In this document: positions 1-6,183 of the stretch, one piece after another
Position numbering within the stretch: the stretch's first letter is position 1
How the letters are laid out: every line of letters begins with the position of its first letter
Origin: Pseudomonadota bacterium
GTDB lineage: Bacteria > Pseudomonadota > Gammaproteobacteria > JAKAQQ01
Length of the DNA stretch: 6,690 bases
Direction: 5' to 3'
Assembly (NCBI GenBank): GCA_021852325.1
Contig: JAJZNM010000167.1
Location: 1 to 6,690, forward strand
Notes under the pieces: generated by a model
Databases searched by the model: none
What the model was told of the DNA's origin: nothing
The model's input: only the letters and a program-made list of their open reading frames with translations
Position numbers and translations under genes: made by a program

Positions 1-93
1 ACCCTCCGCCCGGCAAAAGCCGGCCGGTACGGCAAGGGACTTCGGCAATCATGACCGGAGATGGAACCCGTTAAAAACAGCATGGGGATTGAT

Positions 94-117
94 TACAGTG
101 GGGAACATCGCACTGTA
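94..117. repeat. 7-bp inverted repeat, possible operator
   Basis: TACAGTG at 94-100 and CACTGTA at 111-117 are perfect inverted copies separated by 10 nt. The half-site spacing, about two helical turns overall, would suit a dimeric repressor, and the stretch is AT-rich. A 7-bp repeat of this spacing is expected several times by chance in a window this long, so the call rests mainly on its intergenic position. It does not match a LexA box, because CTG and CAG are in the opposite order. Confidence 0.2.
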
Positions 118-292
118 TACCTGTCGGAGTTACATCGACTTGATTTTTGTCAATGAATGCCGGACTTGAACCTTCCCGCGGCCAAAATCAGGGAGTTGTG
201 CATGCGGTCGGACCCGTGTGCACCCTCATTTCCGGGGTCCATGCCAGCCTGCTGGCGAGGGTCCTGCCGCTTTCCGTCGGATCCGTCCCCGT

Positions 293-311
293 GTGGGGAG
301 AGGATCCCCAC
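293..311 (-). terminator. Hairpin immediately after tolC stop
   Basis: GTGGGGA (293-299) pairs perfectly with TCCCCAC (305-311) around a 5-nt loop, and it begins directly beside the tolC stop codon (312-314, minus strand). No T-run follows on the minus strand, so this is not a standard intrinsic terminator. It could protect the 3' end of the mRNA or act together with Rho. The position, rather than the 7-bp stem alone, supports a role. Confidence 0.3.
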
Positions 312-1706
312 TCAATGCAAGAGGTACTGGTTGATGGAATGGATCACATCCGGGGTGAGGGTGCCCGCATCATCGTCGAGCGTGAGAATCGCGATCAGAT
401 AGTTGTAGCGGCTTTGCGCGTAGCTCTCCTCAGCCGTGAGCAGGTTCTGGCGGGCGGTCAGCACATCGACCATGGTCTGTGTCCCGACCTTGTAGCCGGC
501 TTCCGTGGCCTTGAGCGCGGTCCGGTTTGAGCGCACGCTTTCCTTGAAGGCACGCACCTGGGCGATTTCCGAAAGGACGGAGAGGAAGTCCGTCCGGGTA
601 TCCGACGTGACGGTCCGCTCGGTCAGGACGGCCGTCGCCGCTGTCGCCTGATACTGGTAGCGGGCCTGGCGGGCACGGGAGGCGATGAGCCCGCCCGAGT
701 AGATCGGCCAGCTGAGATCCAGCCCGATGAGATTCGTATTTCCGGCCGAGATGGCTGGCACGGCGAGTGACGAGTTCGGAGAGGACTGGGATGCGGTACC
801 ACTCACATCGTTGTAGCCGTGGCTCAAGACGAGATTGAGCGAGGGATAGCCGGCCGCCCGCTGGATGCCGATGTTTTCCCGACTGATGCGTGCGGCGAGC
901 CGGGCTGCGATGAGCGCCGGGTTCTGGGAGAGCGCCTGGTGGAGCCAGGTGTCGAGATTGTCGGGGTTGGGATGCGCGAGCGGAAGGTCTGGCGTGAGCG
1001 GGCGCAGCCGGACGACCGGTACGCCGATCAGGGCCTCGAGGGTCTGTTTCGCCTGGGTCAGCGCGAGTTCGTCGGCAATGACGCCGGCCGCTGCGGAATC
1101 GTAGGAAGCTCGGGCCTGTTCCGCGGCGGTGATGGCCGAAAGCCCGACCTTGTACTGTTCCTGGGCGAGTGCGAGCTGGCGGGCGAATGCCGCCTTGGCG
1201 GCCCGCTGGGCAGCCAGCACATCCTCGGCATAGAGCACGTTGAAATAATCCTGGCTCACGGTGAGGAGAATGCCCTGGATCGTCGAGTTGAGGGTGGCGA
1301 GTGCCTCTGCGCCGGTCTCATCCGACTGGTGAAGACTGAGCCAGCTGCCCCAGTTGAACAGGGTTTCCGTGAGCTGGGCGGTGTAGCCACGGGTGCGGGT
1401 ATTCGAGGCACTGGTTCCGGTGAAGGTCTGGAACTTGTTGCCGATCGTGGTGAAGGTCTGCACACTGGAGGAGTCGTTATTGGCCTGGTTGATCGACCCG
1501 GTCAGGCTCACCTGGGGCAGGAGCGCGGCCAGCGCCTGGGGTCTCGCCTCCTCGCTCGCACGCGCGGTGGCCAAAGCCTGCCGGTACTGGGGGTCGTTGT
1601 GGAGGGCGAGCTGGTAGACCGTCCAGAGGTCAAACGCCTGGCTTTTCGGGGCGACGAATGTGGCCGATGCCAGGATCAGGGTCAGGATCAGGTGTTTCGG
1701 GCGCAT
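312..1706 (-). CDS. tolC: TolC-family outer membrane efflux protein
   Basis: This is a 464-residue outer membrane channel-tunnel protein that would form the trimeric exit duct for tripartite efflux pumps and type I secretion. The start at 1706 is chosen because it opens directly onto a Sec signal peptide (MRPKHLILTLILAS..., predicted cleavage after SQA at residue 24). The longer in-frame extension to 1802 would put 32 charged residues before the signal. The two halves repeat each other, as expected of two OEP domains: YKVGLSAITAAEQARASYD near residues 185-203 parallels YKVGTQTMVDVLTARQNL near 405-422. Each half carries a porin-like strand segment (QLTETLFNWG at 111-120, LDLSWPIYSGG at 329-339). 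The VG(T)xTxVDVLxAxxNL signature and the ending AGTLTPDVI are typical of TolC. The length is a little below E. coli TolC (493 precursor residues). It lies downstream of pcm on the same strand. A weak AGAGG sits about 12 nt before the ATG. The family call is firm, but which pumps it serves cannot be told from here. Confidence 0.95.
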   Translation of the reverse strand: MRPKHLILTLILASATFVAPKSQAFDLWTVYQLALHNDPQYRQALATARASEEARPQALAALLPQVSLTGSINQANNDSSSVQTFTTIGNKFQTFTGTSASNTRTRGYTAQLTETLFNWGSWLSLHQSDETGAEALATLNSTIQGILLTVSQDYFNVLYAEDVLAAQRAAKAAFARQLALAQEQYKVGLSAITAAEQARASYDSAAAGVIADELALTQAKQTLEALIGVPVVRLRPLTPDLPLAHPNPDNLDTWLHQALSQNPALIAARLAARISRENIGIQRAAGYPSLNLVLSHGYNDVSGTASQSSPNSSLAVPAISAGNTNLIGLDLSWPIYSGGLIASRARQARYQYQATAATAVLTERTVTSDTRTDFLSVLSEIAQVRAFKESVRSNRTALKATEAGYKVGTQTMVDVLTARQNLLTAEESYAQSRYNYLIAILTLDDDAGTLTPDVIHSINQYLLH

Positions 1707-1814
1707 GGGGTGTGGGGCCTCTGCTGTCTTGCTGGAAATGGCGATGGTCTTTCGTTCGTGCAACAGTATCGACCGGTTACGGTTTCGGGCCCTGCACTCC
1801 AAGCATGAGGCCCC

Positions 1815-1843
1815 ATTTTAGCGCTTTCGCACGGGGATGCCAG
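1815..1843 (-). promoter_or_regulatory. Candidate sigma-70 promoter for tolC
   Basis: Read on the minus strand, CTGGCA (1843-1838, 4 of 6 matches to the -35 consensus) is followed after 17 nt by TAAAAT (1820-1815, 5 of 6 matches to the -10 consensus). Transcription would begin near 1808 and give a leader of about 100 nt before the tolC ATG. This would let tolC be expressed apart from pcm, whose stop is at 1853. The TAAAAT lies in the only AT-rich patch of the 146-nt gap. No transcription data are available to confirm it. Confidence 0.4.
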
Positions 1844-1852
1844 AGACCCTCC

Positions 1853-2527
1853 TCAGGCAAAGCGGAACTTTTGGGGCTCCGGTTGATGCGTGAGCGGTTT
1901 GAGCCGGGTCTCGAAGAGGATGCGGTCGTCATAGGCAGCAGCCCCAACTCGTTCGATCCGGTGCGCCTCCTGGATCGGCCCCGTCCCCAAGACCATCCAG
2001 AGCCGCCCGCCCGGAGCGAGCGCCCGTTTGAATGAGAGATCCGGGAGGTAGAGCGAGCCGGTGAGGACGATCACATCGAACGTTTCCCCGGAGAGCGACT
2101 CCGGTAGGTGGTGGCCGTCTTCCACACGGTAGTCGATCGGGGCGAGCCCGCCGATCGACTGGTGTCTCAGCCGGACCTGGTCGATGAAATCGGCGTTGAG
2201 GTCGACGGTGGTGACCCTCCGGCCGAGCCGTGCAAGACAGGCGGTGAGAAACCCGCTTCCGGTGCCGATTTCGAGGATCCGGTCTCCCGGCTGGAGATCT
2301 AGGGCGTCCAGGCACTGACCCTCAACGGTTGGGGACATCATCGATTCCCCGTGCCCGATCGGGATCTCGCAATCGGCAAAGGCCAGCGTCCGGTAGCGCT
2401 CCGGCACGAAGGCCTCCCGTGGCACCTCACGGAACAGGGCGAGGGTCTTCTCGCGGAGCACCCCGGCCGCCCGGATTTGCTGCGCAATCATCTGTTCGCG
2501 GGACGCTTCGAAATGGAAATCCAGCAC
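1853..2527 (-). CDS. pcm: Protein-L-isoaspartate O-methyltransferase family protein
   Basis: This is a cytoplasmic SAM-dependent methyltransferase of the PCMT fold, 224 residues from the chosen start. The family methylates L-isoaspartyl residues in damaged proteins so that they can return to aspartate. Visible motifs are the glycine-rich SAM loop LEIGTGSGF (85-93), the acidic residue after the second strand (VDL, D109), VEDG (135-138), and the PCMT lead-in FVPERYRTLAFAD...IPIGHG (40-60). The segment usually reading TISQP in active Pcm is MMSPT here (63-67), as in the TolC-linked subgroup, so true isoaspartyl repair activity is uncertain. A GTG at 2527 is chosen because VLDFHFEASREQMIAQQIR then lines up with the usual N-terminus of the subgroup. 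An ATG at 2560 (235 residues) is the main alternative, and neither has a strong ribosome binding site. It is upstream of tolC and divergent from the channel gene. Confidence 0.88.
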   Translation of the reverse strand: MLDFHFEASREQMIAQQIRAAGVLREKTLALFREVPREAFVPERYRTLAFADCEIPIGHGESMMSPTVEGQCLDALDLQPGDRILEIGTGSGFLTACLARLGRRVTTVDLNADFIDQVRLRHQSIGGLAPIDYRVEDGHHLPESLSGETFDVIVLTGSLYLPDLSFKRALAPGGRLWMVLGTGPIQEAHRIERVGAAAYDDRILFETRLKPLTHQPEPQKFRFA

Positions 2528-2575
2528 GGGGAATCCGAGTAGCGCAGAATAAAACACCATCAATTTAACACAGGC

Positions 2576-2645
2576 AGAGGAGGCGCCCCGCATGCTGATC
2601 ACCCGTGTGGGGGGATCCTTGGGGATCCGGTGCGTTCATGGGTAA
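2576..2645 (+). other. Strong RBS with 17-codon leader ORF and hairpin
   Basis: AGAGGAGG (2576-2583) is the best Shine-Dalgarno in this part of the window. It sits 8 nt before an ATG at 2592 that opens a 17-codon frame (MLITRVGGSLGIRCVHG) ending at TAA 2643-2645. That frame overlaps the channel ATG at 2638 by 8 nt in another phase, the arrangement expected for translational coupling. Inside it, GGATCC at 2613-2618 and 2623-2628 can pair as a 6-bp stem with a 4-nt TTGG loop just before the channel start. The peptide resembles nothing I know. Alternatives are that the RBS serves the channel through a different start, or that the channel frame is shifted here. That the leader is translated is an inference. 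Confidence 0.3.
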
Positions 2646-3546
2646 CCGGTCAGCCGGGTGGAAGGAGGGCACCCTGCGTTCGGGTGACCGGCGCATAGAG
2701 CGATCCGAGACCATTGTGAGCGTGGGCCAGGGCCAGAGCCGCTTCCGGGATCTTTACCACTGGCTCCTCACGGTGCGCTGGCCGGCTTTTTTCGGCTTTG
2801 TGGCCGCGGTCTACGTTTGTGTCAATCTCGTGTTCGGAGCCCTGTTCTGGCTCGACCCGGGTGGCGTGGCCCATCTTTCCGGGGGATCCTTCTGGGATGA
2901 CTCCTTTTTCAGTGTTCAGACGCTCGCGACCATCGGCTATGGGCACTGGTATCCCGTGGATCCCTATGCGAAGATCGTCTCGTCGATTGAGCCCCTGATC
3001 GGGTTCATGGGTCTCGCGCTGGTCACGGGAATCCTCTTCGCACGGGTTTCCAGGCCCTCGACCCGGATCCGTTTCAGCCGCGAGGCCCTCATTTCCCGGT
3101 TCTATGGCAAGCCGACCCTGATGTTCCGCCTGGCCAACAGCCGCCACAATCTCATCGTCGGGGGTGAAATCGCTGCCTACCTCGTGCGGATGGAGCGCTC
3201 ACCCGAGGGGCAGGAACTCCGGCGCATCTACGACCTGCCGCTTGCACGCTCACGCACCCCGCTCTTCCAGATGACCTGGCTCGTGATGCATGAAGTGACC
3301 CCCGAGAGCCCGCTCCAAGGCCTGGATCCCGCGACCGGCACGGCACCGGTTTCGTGGGATCCCGACACCGTCATCGTGGTGAGTTTCACGGGGCTCGACC
3401 TCTCGTACTCCCAGACGGTCCATGCCCGACACGTCTACCGGTTATCGGATCTCCGCTGGAACCGCTATTTCGCCAATGTCACCGAACGGCTGCCGGACGG
3501 GCGCTGGCGTGTCGACTACCGCCGCTTCGACGAACTGCTCGAGTAA
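2638..3546 (+). CDS. KirBac-type inward-rectifier potassium channel
   Basis: This is a 302-residue inner-membrane K+ channel of the bacterial Kir family, which works as a tetramer. In order it shows an amphipathic slide helix with the RDLYHWLL motif (37-44), TM1 (about 49-72), a pore helix ending in the selectivity filter TIGYG (98-102), TM2 (about 112-136) ending FARVSRP, and then a cytoplasmic Kir immunoglobulin-like domain. In that domain LMFRLANSRHN (161-171), HDLPL-like YDLPLARSRTPLF (198-210), a WxVMHE-like segment (214-219), and SQTVHARHVY (258-267) match the family. The length is usual. A proline follows the conserved TM2 glutamate (SIEP, 116-119), which I consider unusual for the family. 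The start is uncertain: ATG 2638 fits the normal N-terminal length but has only GGGGAT 12 nt upstream, and a GTG at 2605 would add 11 residues. It is divergent from pcm, with thiC following 508 nt downstream under its own control. Its physiological role here is unknown. Confidence 0.93.
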   Translation: MGNRSAGWKEGTLRSGDRRIERSETIVSVGQGQSRFRDLYHWLLTVRWPAFFGFVAAVYVCVNLVFGALFWLDPGGVAHLSGGSFWDDSFFSVQTLATIGYGHWYPVDPYAKIVSSIEPLIGFMGLALVTGILFARVSRPSTRIRFSREALISRFYGKPTLMFRLANSRHNLIVGGEIAAYLVRMERSPEGQELRRIYDLPLARSRTPLFQMTWLVMHEVTPESPLQGLDPATGTAPVSWDPDTVIVVSFTGLDLSYSQTVHARHVYRLSDLRWNRYFANVTERLPDGRWRVDYRRFDELLE

Positions 3547-3588
3547 CGCCGCTTCGCATGATCCCGGATGGCTCGGGCAAAGGGGATT

Positions 3589-3613
3589 TTCAGGCTCTGT
3601 TTCAGAGCATGAA
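3589..3613 (+). repeat. 10-bp hairpin after the channel gene
   Basis: GCTCTG (3594-3599) and CAGAGC (3603-3608) form a perfect 6-bp stem with a TTT loop. After one G/A mismatch the stem continues as TTCA (3589-3592) with TGAA (3610-3613). It lies 43 nt after the channel stop codon. TTTT precedes it on the plus strand but no T-run follows it, so it is not a standard intrinsic terminator in either direction. Confidence 0.45.
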
Positions 3614-3642
3614 CCGGTTATCGCACACTTCCGGGTCTATCC

Positions 3643-3706
3643 CCAAGGGCGTGCCGTCCAGTCATTGGCCTGCGTCCCAGGGGTTGAAGAGCGGCACGCC
3701 ACTTGG
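3643..3706. repeat. Long imperfect inverted repeat
   Basis: CCAAGGGCGTGCCG (3643-3656) pairs with CGGCACGCC-A-CTTGG (3692-3706). This gives nine perfect pairs, then one bulged A (3701), then five more pairs. The 35-nt loop can itself fold weakly (CCTG with CAGG). Fourteen pairs with a single bulge is well beyond what I would expect by chance here. It could be the stem of a small RNA, a terminator-like 3' structure, or a small palindromic repeat element. Confidence 0.5.
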
Positions 3707-3887
3707 CGCGAAATCGGCAGTATTCCGGGCCACAACCGGAGGCGTTTGGTCGCGAACTTTTGCTGAATCTCATTCATGAAGCCAACCGGAATCCCGATTT
3801 GTGGCCATGATGAGGACAACCGTGGTGAGTCCTTACGGGGGTGAGACGAAGCGCAAGCCGGCAAGGCGACTCGTTCCACGTTTGGAC

Positions 3888-3893
3888 TATACT
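3888..3893 (+). promoter_or_regulatory. Candidate -10 element for the thiC transcript
   Basis: TATACT matches 5 of 6 bases of the sigma-70 -10 consensus and lies about 25 nt before the TPP aptamer, where a promoter for a riboswitch-controlled transcript should be. Transcription would begin near 3900. I cannot find a good -35 box 15-19 nt upstream, so it may need an activator or the assignment may be wrong. Confidence 0.45.
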
Positions 3894-3916
3894 GGACCCG
3901 GAACCCCGTGTGGTTC

Positions 3917-3996
3917 CCGAGCCGGGGGTGCCCTTTGGGGCTGAGAGAAACCCTTGGAACCTGATCCGGTTAGCACCGGCGGAGGGATGGCTTCGG
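3917..3996 (+). promoter_or_regulatory. TPP riboswitch (THI element) upstream of thiC
   Basis: The conserved aptamer core is clear: GGGGTGCCC, then GGGGCTGAGAG around 3937-3947, then ACCCTTGGAACCTGATC (3950-3966), then the CCGG-TTAGCA-CCGG hairpin (3966-3979) and GGAGGGATGG. P1 can form from GAGCC (3919-3923) with GGCTT (3989-3993). P3 is very short (GCCC/GGGC with a TTT loop). Binding of thiamine pyrophosphate should lower thiC expression. No hairpin with a T-run appears between the aptamer and thiC, so control is more likely at translation initiation than by an intrinsic terminator. A possible anti-RBS pairing is TTCCCG (3914-3919) with CGGGAG (4041-4046), which I infer only from complementarity. 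Confidence 0.95.
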
Positions 3997-4041
3997 GGTC
4001 ATGGATCCCTTGGGTCGTCCTGCCTGGAACGGGCCTTGAAC

Positions 4042-4046
4042 GGGAG
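4042..4046 (+). promoter_or_regulatory. thiC ribosome binding site
   Basis: GGGAG lies 8 nt before the ATG at 4055 and only 2 nt before the in-frame GTG at 4049, so it decides in favour of the ATG. It is the likely target of riboswitch control, because no transcription terminator is visible in the leader. Confidence 0.6.
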
Positions 4047-4054
4047 CGGTGACC

Positions 4055-5917
4055 ATGTCGAAACCCAAAGCACGCATCGAAGAGAAACTGAGCGGACTCG
4101 CCCTGAGCCTCGAGCGGCCAGCGCCGGCCTCCACCCGCCGCTACGAAACAGGCTCGCGTCCGGACCTCCGGGTGCCCTACCGGGAAGTCATCCAGAGCCC
4201 GACGCCCCGTGGAGGCGGGCTCATCCCGAACCCGCCGATCCCCCTTTACGACACGTCGGGTCCATTTGGCGATCCCGCGATCGCGATCGACCTCACGCGC
4301 GGGCTCGCCCCGGTCCGCAGCACCTGGATCGAGGAGCGGGGCGATACCGAGACCGTCCGGGATCCACTCTCGCGGGCGCAACTGCCAGAGGGCCATCCTT
4401 TCCGCGAACGGGGGGTGCGCCAGGCCCGGCCCGGACGGCGGGTGACGCAGCTTCACTATGCCCGCCGGGGCGAGACCACTCCCGAGATGGAGTTCGTCGC
4501 GATCCGCGAGAATGTGCGCCTGGCGGCACTCCGCGAGGATCCGCGTTACGGGAAGCTTTTGAGATACCATCCAGGTGCCCATCCGGCGCTCGGCTCCGGT
4601 GTAGTCACCCCGGAGTTTGTCCGCCGGGAAATCGCAGCCGGTCGCGCCATCCTGCCGGTCAACATCAATCATCCGGAAGTGGAACCCATGATCATTGGTC
4701 GGGCTTTCCGGGTCAAGATCAACACCAACATCGGCAACTCCGCCGTCACGTCCTCAATCGGGGAGGAAGTCGAGAAACTGGCTTCGGCGGTCCTCTGGGG
4801 CAGCGACACCGTCATGGATCTTTCCACGGGATCCGATATCCATGAGACGCGCGAGTGGATCCTCCGCAACGCGCCGGTCCCGATCGGCACCGTGCCGATC
4901 TACCAGGCGCTCGAGAAGGTGGACGGGCGCGCCGAGACGCTCGACTGGCCGGTCTTCCGCGACACCCTGATCGAGCAGGCGGAACAGGGGGTCGACTATT
5001 TCACGATCCATGCGGGCGTGCGTCTCGCCCACATCCCGCTCACGGCGGACCGCGTCACCGGCATCGTCTCCCGGGGTGGCTCGATACTCGCCTACTGGTG
5101 CCTCGCCCATCATGAGGAGAACTTCCTCTATACGCACTTCGACGAGCTGTGCGAGATACTCGCCGCCTACGACGTCTCGATCTCCCTCGGTGACGGGCTC
5201 CGGCCGGGATCGATCGCGGATGCGAACGACGAAGCACAGTTTGCCGAACTCCGGACGCTCGGGGAGCTCACGCGGCGTGCCTGGTCCCATGACGTCCAGG
5301 TCATGATCGAAGGACCGGGGCATATCCCGCTCCAGCGGATCCCGGAAAACGTCGAGCGGGAAATTGAACTCTGCGCGGAGGCTCCCTTCTATACGCTCGG
5401 CCCGCTCACGACCGACATCGCCCCGGCCTATGACCACATCACCTCGGCGATCGGCGCGGCCGTGATCGGAAGCCTCGGTACCGCGATGCTCTGCTACGTG
5501 ACGCCCAAGGAACATCTCGGCCTTCCCAACAAGGCCGATGTCCGGGAGGGCATCATGGCCTACCGGATCGCGGCCCACGCGGCCGATCTCGCCAAAGGGC
5601 ACCCAGGTGCACAACTACGGGACAACGCATTGAGCCGCGCCCGCTACGAGTTCCGCTGGGAGGACCAGTTCAACCTGTCACTCGACCCCGCGCGAGCACG
5701 CGCCTTTCACGACGAGACACTGCCCAAGACGGCCCACAAAGCCGCGCATTTCTGCTCCATGTGCGGGCCCCACTTCTGCTCCATGAAAATTACGGATGAT
5801 CTCCGCACGCTTGCCGAGAACCAGGGAAAATCCGAATCCGAGGTGCGTGCGGCGGGGCTCCGGCAAAAGGCGGTGGAGTTTCGCGCGCGGAACGAGGGGA
5901 TCGATGGAATCCCCTGA
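4055..5917 (+). CDS. thiC: Phosphomethylpyrimidine synthase ThiC
   Basis: This is a 620-residue radical-SAM enzyme that rearranges 5-aminoimidazole ribotide (AIR) into HMP-phosphate, the pyrimidine half of thiamine, in the cytoplasm. The N-terminal ThiC-associated region is present (GSRPDLRVPYREV, NPPIPLYDTSGPFGDP), followed by the catalytic barrel with INTNIGNS starting at residue 222, LSTGSDIHETREW, the HAGVRLAHIPLT segment and SLGDGLRPG. EGPGH (419-423) and KEHLGLPN (H487) supply two histidines spaced as the metal ligands known from ThiC structures. The C-terminal CSMCGPHFC (C567, C570, C575; CX2CX4C) binds the 4Fe-4S cluster that cleaves SAM. The length matches the long bacterial form (E. 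coli about 631), and nothing essential is missing. ATG 4055 is chosen over GTG 4049 by its RBS spacing. The TPP riboswitch directly upstream confirms both function and regulation. No other thiamine gene is visible in the window. Confidence 0.98.
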   Translation: MSKPKARIEEKLSGLALSLERPAPASTRRYETGSRPDLRVPYREVIQSPTPRGGGLIPNPPIPLYDTSGPFGDPAIAIDLTRGLAPVRSTWIEERGDTETVRDPLSRAQLPEGHPFRERGVRQARPGRRVTQLHYARRGETTPEMEFVAIRENVRLAALREDPRYGKLLRYHPGAHPALGSGVVTPEFVRREIAAGRAILPVNINHPEVEPMIIGRAFRVKINTNIGNSAVTSSIGEEVEKLASAVLWGSDTVMDLSTGSDIHETREWILRNAPVPIGTVPIYQALEKVDGRAETLDWPVFRDTLIEQAEQGVDYFTIHAGVRLAHIPLTADRVTGIVSRGGSILAYWCLAHHEENFLYTHFDELCEILAAYDVSISLGDGLRPGSIADANDEAQFAELRTLGELTRRAWSHDVQVMIEGPGHIPLQRIPENVEREIELCAEAPFYTLGPLTTDIAPAYDHITSAIGAAVIGSLGTAMLCYVTPKEHLGLPNKADVREGIMAYRIAAHAADLAKGHPGAQLRDNALSRARYEFRWEDQFNLSLDPARARAFHDETLPKTAHKAAHFCSMCGPHFCSMKITDDLRTLAENQGKSESEVRAAGLRQKAVEFRARNEGIDGIP

Positions 5918-6137
5918 CCTGAGTGGCTGAACCTTCCCGGCCTGATCTGTGGGGAGATCGAGCGACGAGCCGGAGGAAGCGCGTCCGCCATCCGGAACTC
6001 GAACGAAGGGCGGGCATGCGCGTCTGTTTTGCCGGCCTGCGAAGTCCCTGGCCACGACCGACGAACGAGATGACCAACGGGCTGGAGCCTCCAGGCTGCC
6101 CATCGGGAACGGATCGGTGCGGGTATCCGAGTGGTGC
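5918..6137. other. Gene-free stretch after thiC
   Basis: Frames in both directions remain open here, as expected in GC-rich DNA, but none has a recognisable motif, a good RBS or family resemblance. Apart from the 5933-5979 structure it contains only short stems, such as CTGGA/TCCAG (6082-6094) and CGGAT/ATCCG (6110-6129), which are at chance level in GC-rich sequence. Base composition turns AT-rich at about 6155, just where the next promoter lies. Confidence 0.5.
5933..5979 (+). terminator. Stem-loop structure after thiC
   Basis: CTTCCCGGC (5933-5941) can pair with GCCG (5969-5972) and GGAAG (5975-5979) across a 2-nt bulge, giving nine pairs. The stem encloses an inner hairpin GATCT/AGATC (5944-5948 with 5955-5959). 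It begins 15 nt after the thiC stop codon (5915-5917). There is no T-run, so it may be a 3' stabiliser or a Rho-associated structure rather than an intrinsic terminator. A smaller stem, GGGGAT/ATCCCC (5896-5914), overlaps the last thiC codons. Confidence 0.35.
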
Positions 6138-6166
6138 TTGACAGCGCCTCCTGGTGATCCAATAAT
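6138..6166 (+). promoter_or_regulatory. Near-consensus sigma-70 promoter
   Basis: A perfect -35 box TTGACA (6138-6143) is followed after exactly 17 nt by AATAAT (6161-6166, 5 of 6 matches to the -10 consensus), at the left edge of an AT-rich island. Transcription would begin near 6173 and leave a leader of about 92 nt before the ATG at 6265. It is the best promoter match I found in the window and points at the exported protein downstream. Confidence 0.65.
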
Positions 6167-6183
6167 CGGCAATAGAGATATTT

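Larger units (their letters stand above)
1..311. other. Gene-free left end
   Basis: I find no recognisable gene here. Reading frames on the plus strand that overlap this stretch run antisense into tolC and have no familiar protein features. Two minus-strand ATGs (at 82 and 52) open frames that leave the left edge after a few codons, but neither has a good ribosome binding site or a recognisable sequence. Positions 60-160 are more AT-rich than the surroundings, as promoter regions often are. They contain a 7-bp inverted repeat at 94-117 and, on the minus strand, a TTGACA word at 153-148 with no good -10 partner at normal spacing. A small hairpin (arms 10-14 and 19-23, loop AAAA) lies near the left edge without a T-run. 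A regulatory region for a minus-strand gene beyond the edge is possible but not shown. Confidence 0.5.
3547..3887. other. Gene-free stretch with strong inverted repeats
   Basis: No convincing protein gene lies between the channel stop and the thiC promoter. The open frames here have no start with a good RBS, no recognisable motifs, and mostly run out of the channel gene in other phases. What the stretch does hold is secondary structure: a near-perfect hairpin at 3589-3613, a long inverted repeat at 3643-3706, and a weaker stem AGGAC/GTCCT at 3813-3833. Candidates are the 3' end of the channel transcript, a small structured RNA, or the remnant of a small mobile or repeat element. Confidence 0.5.

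Noticed and set aside
167..178. 12-nt word TGAACCTTCCCG repeated at 5928-5939
   Set aside because: A single 12-nt match is expected by chance between any two places in a window this long, and the flanks do not match.
150..215. tRNA-like T-arm (GGTTCAAGTCC on the minus strand)
   Set aside because: Only two or three of the five T-stem pairs form, and no matching acceptor, D or anticodon arms can be assembled around it.
1706..1802. Upstream start that would lengthen TolC by 32 residues
   Set aside because: It would place a charged stretch ahead of a good signal peptide, and it lies beside the predicted transcript start.
819..1808. Long plus-strand open frame (329 codons) over tolC
   Set aside because: It is antisense to a clear TolC gene and has the arginine/glycine-rich, motif-free content of a GC-rich shadow frame.
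3594..3608. Possible insertion-sequence end (GGCTCTGTTTCAG resembling IS6-family ends)
   Set aside because: The match to known ends is short and imperfect, there is no transposase or partner end nearby, and the hairpin itself explains the sequence.
3841..4845. Plus-strand open frame of 334 codons overlapping the riboswitch and thiC
   Set aside because: It crosses the TPP aptamer and then runs out of phase with thiC, with a proline/arginine-rich shadow composition.
4754..5614. Long minus-strand open frame (286 codons) within thiC
   Set aside because: It lies opposite a fully recognisable ThiC and shows only arginine/aspartate-rich shadow composition.
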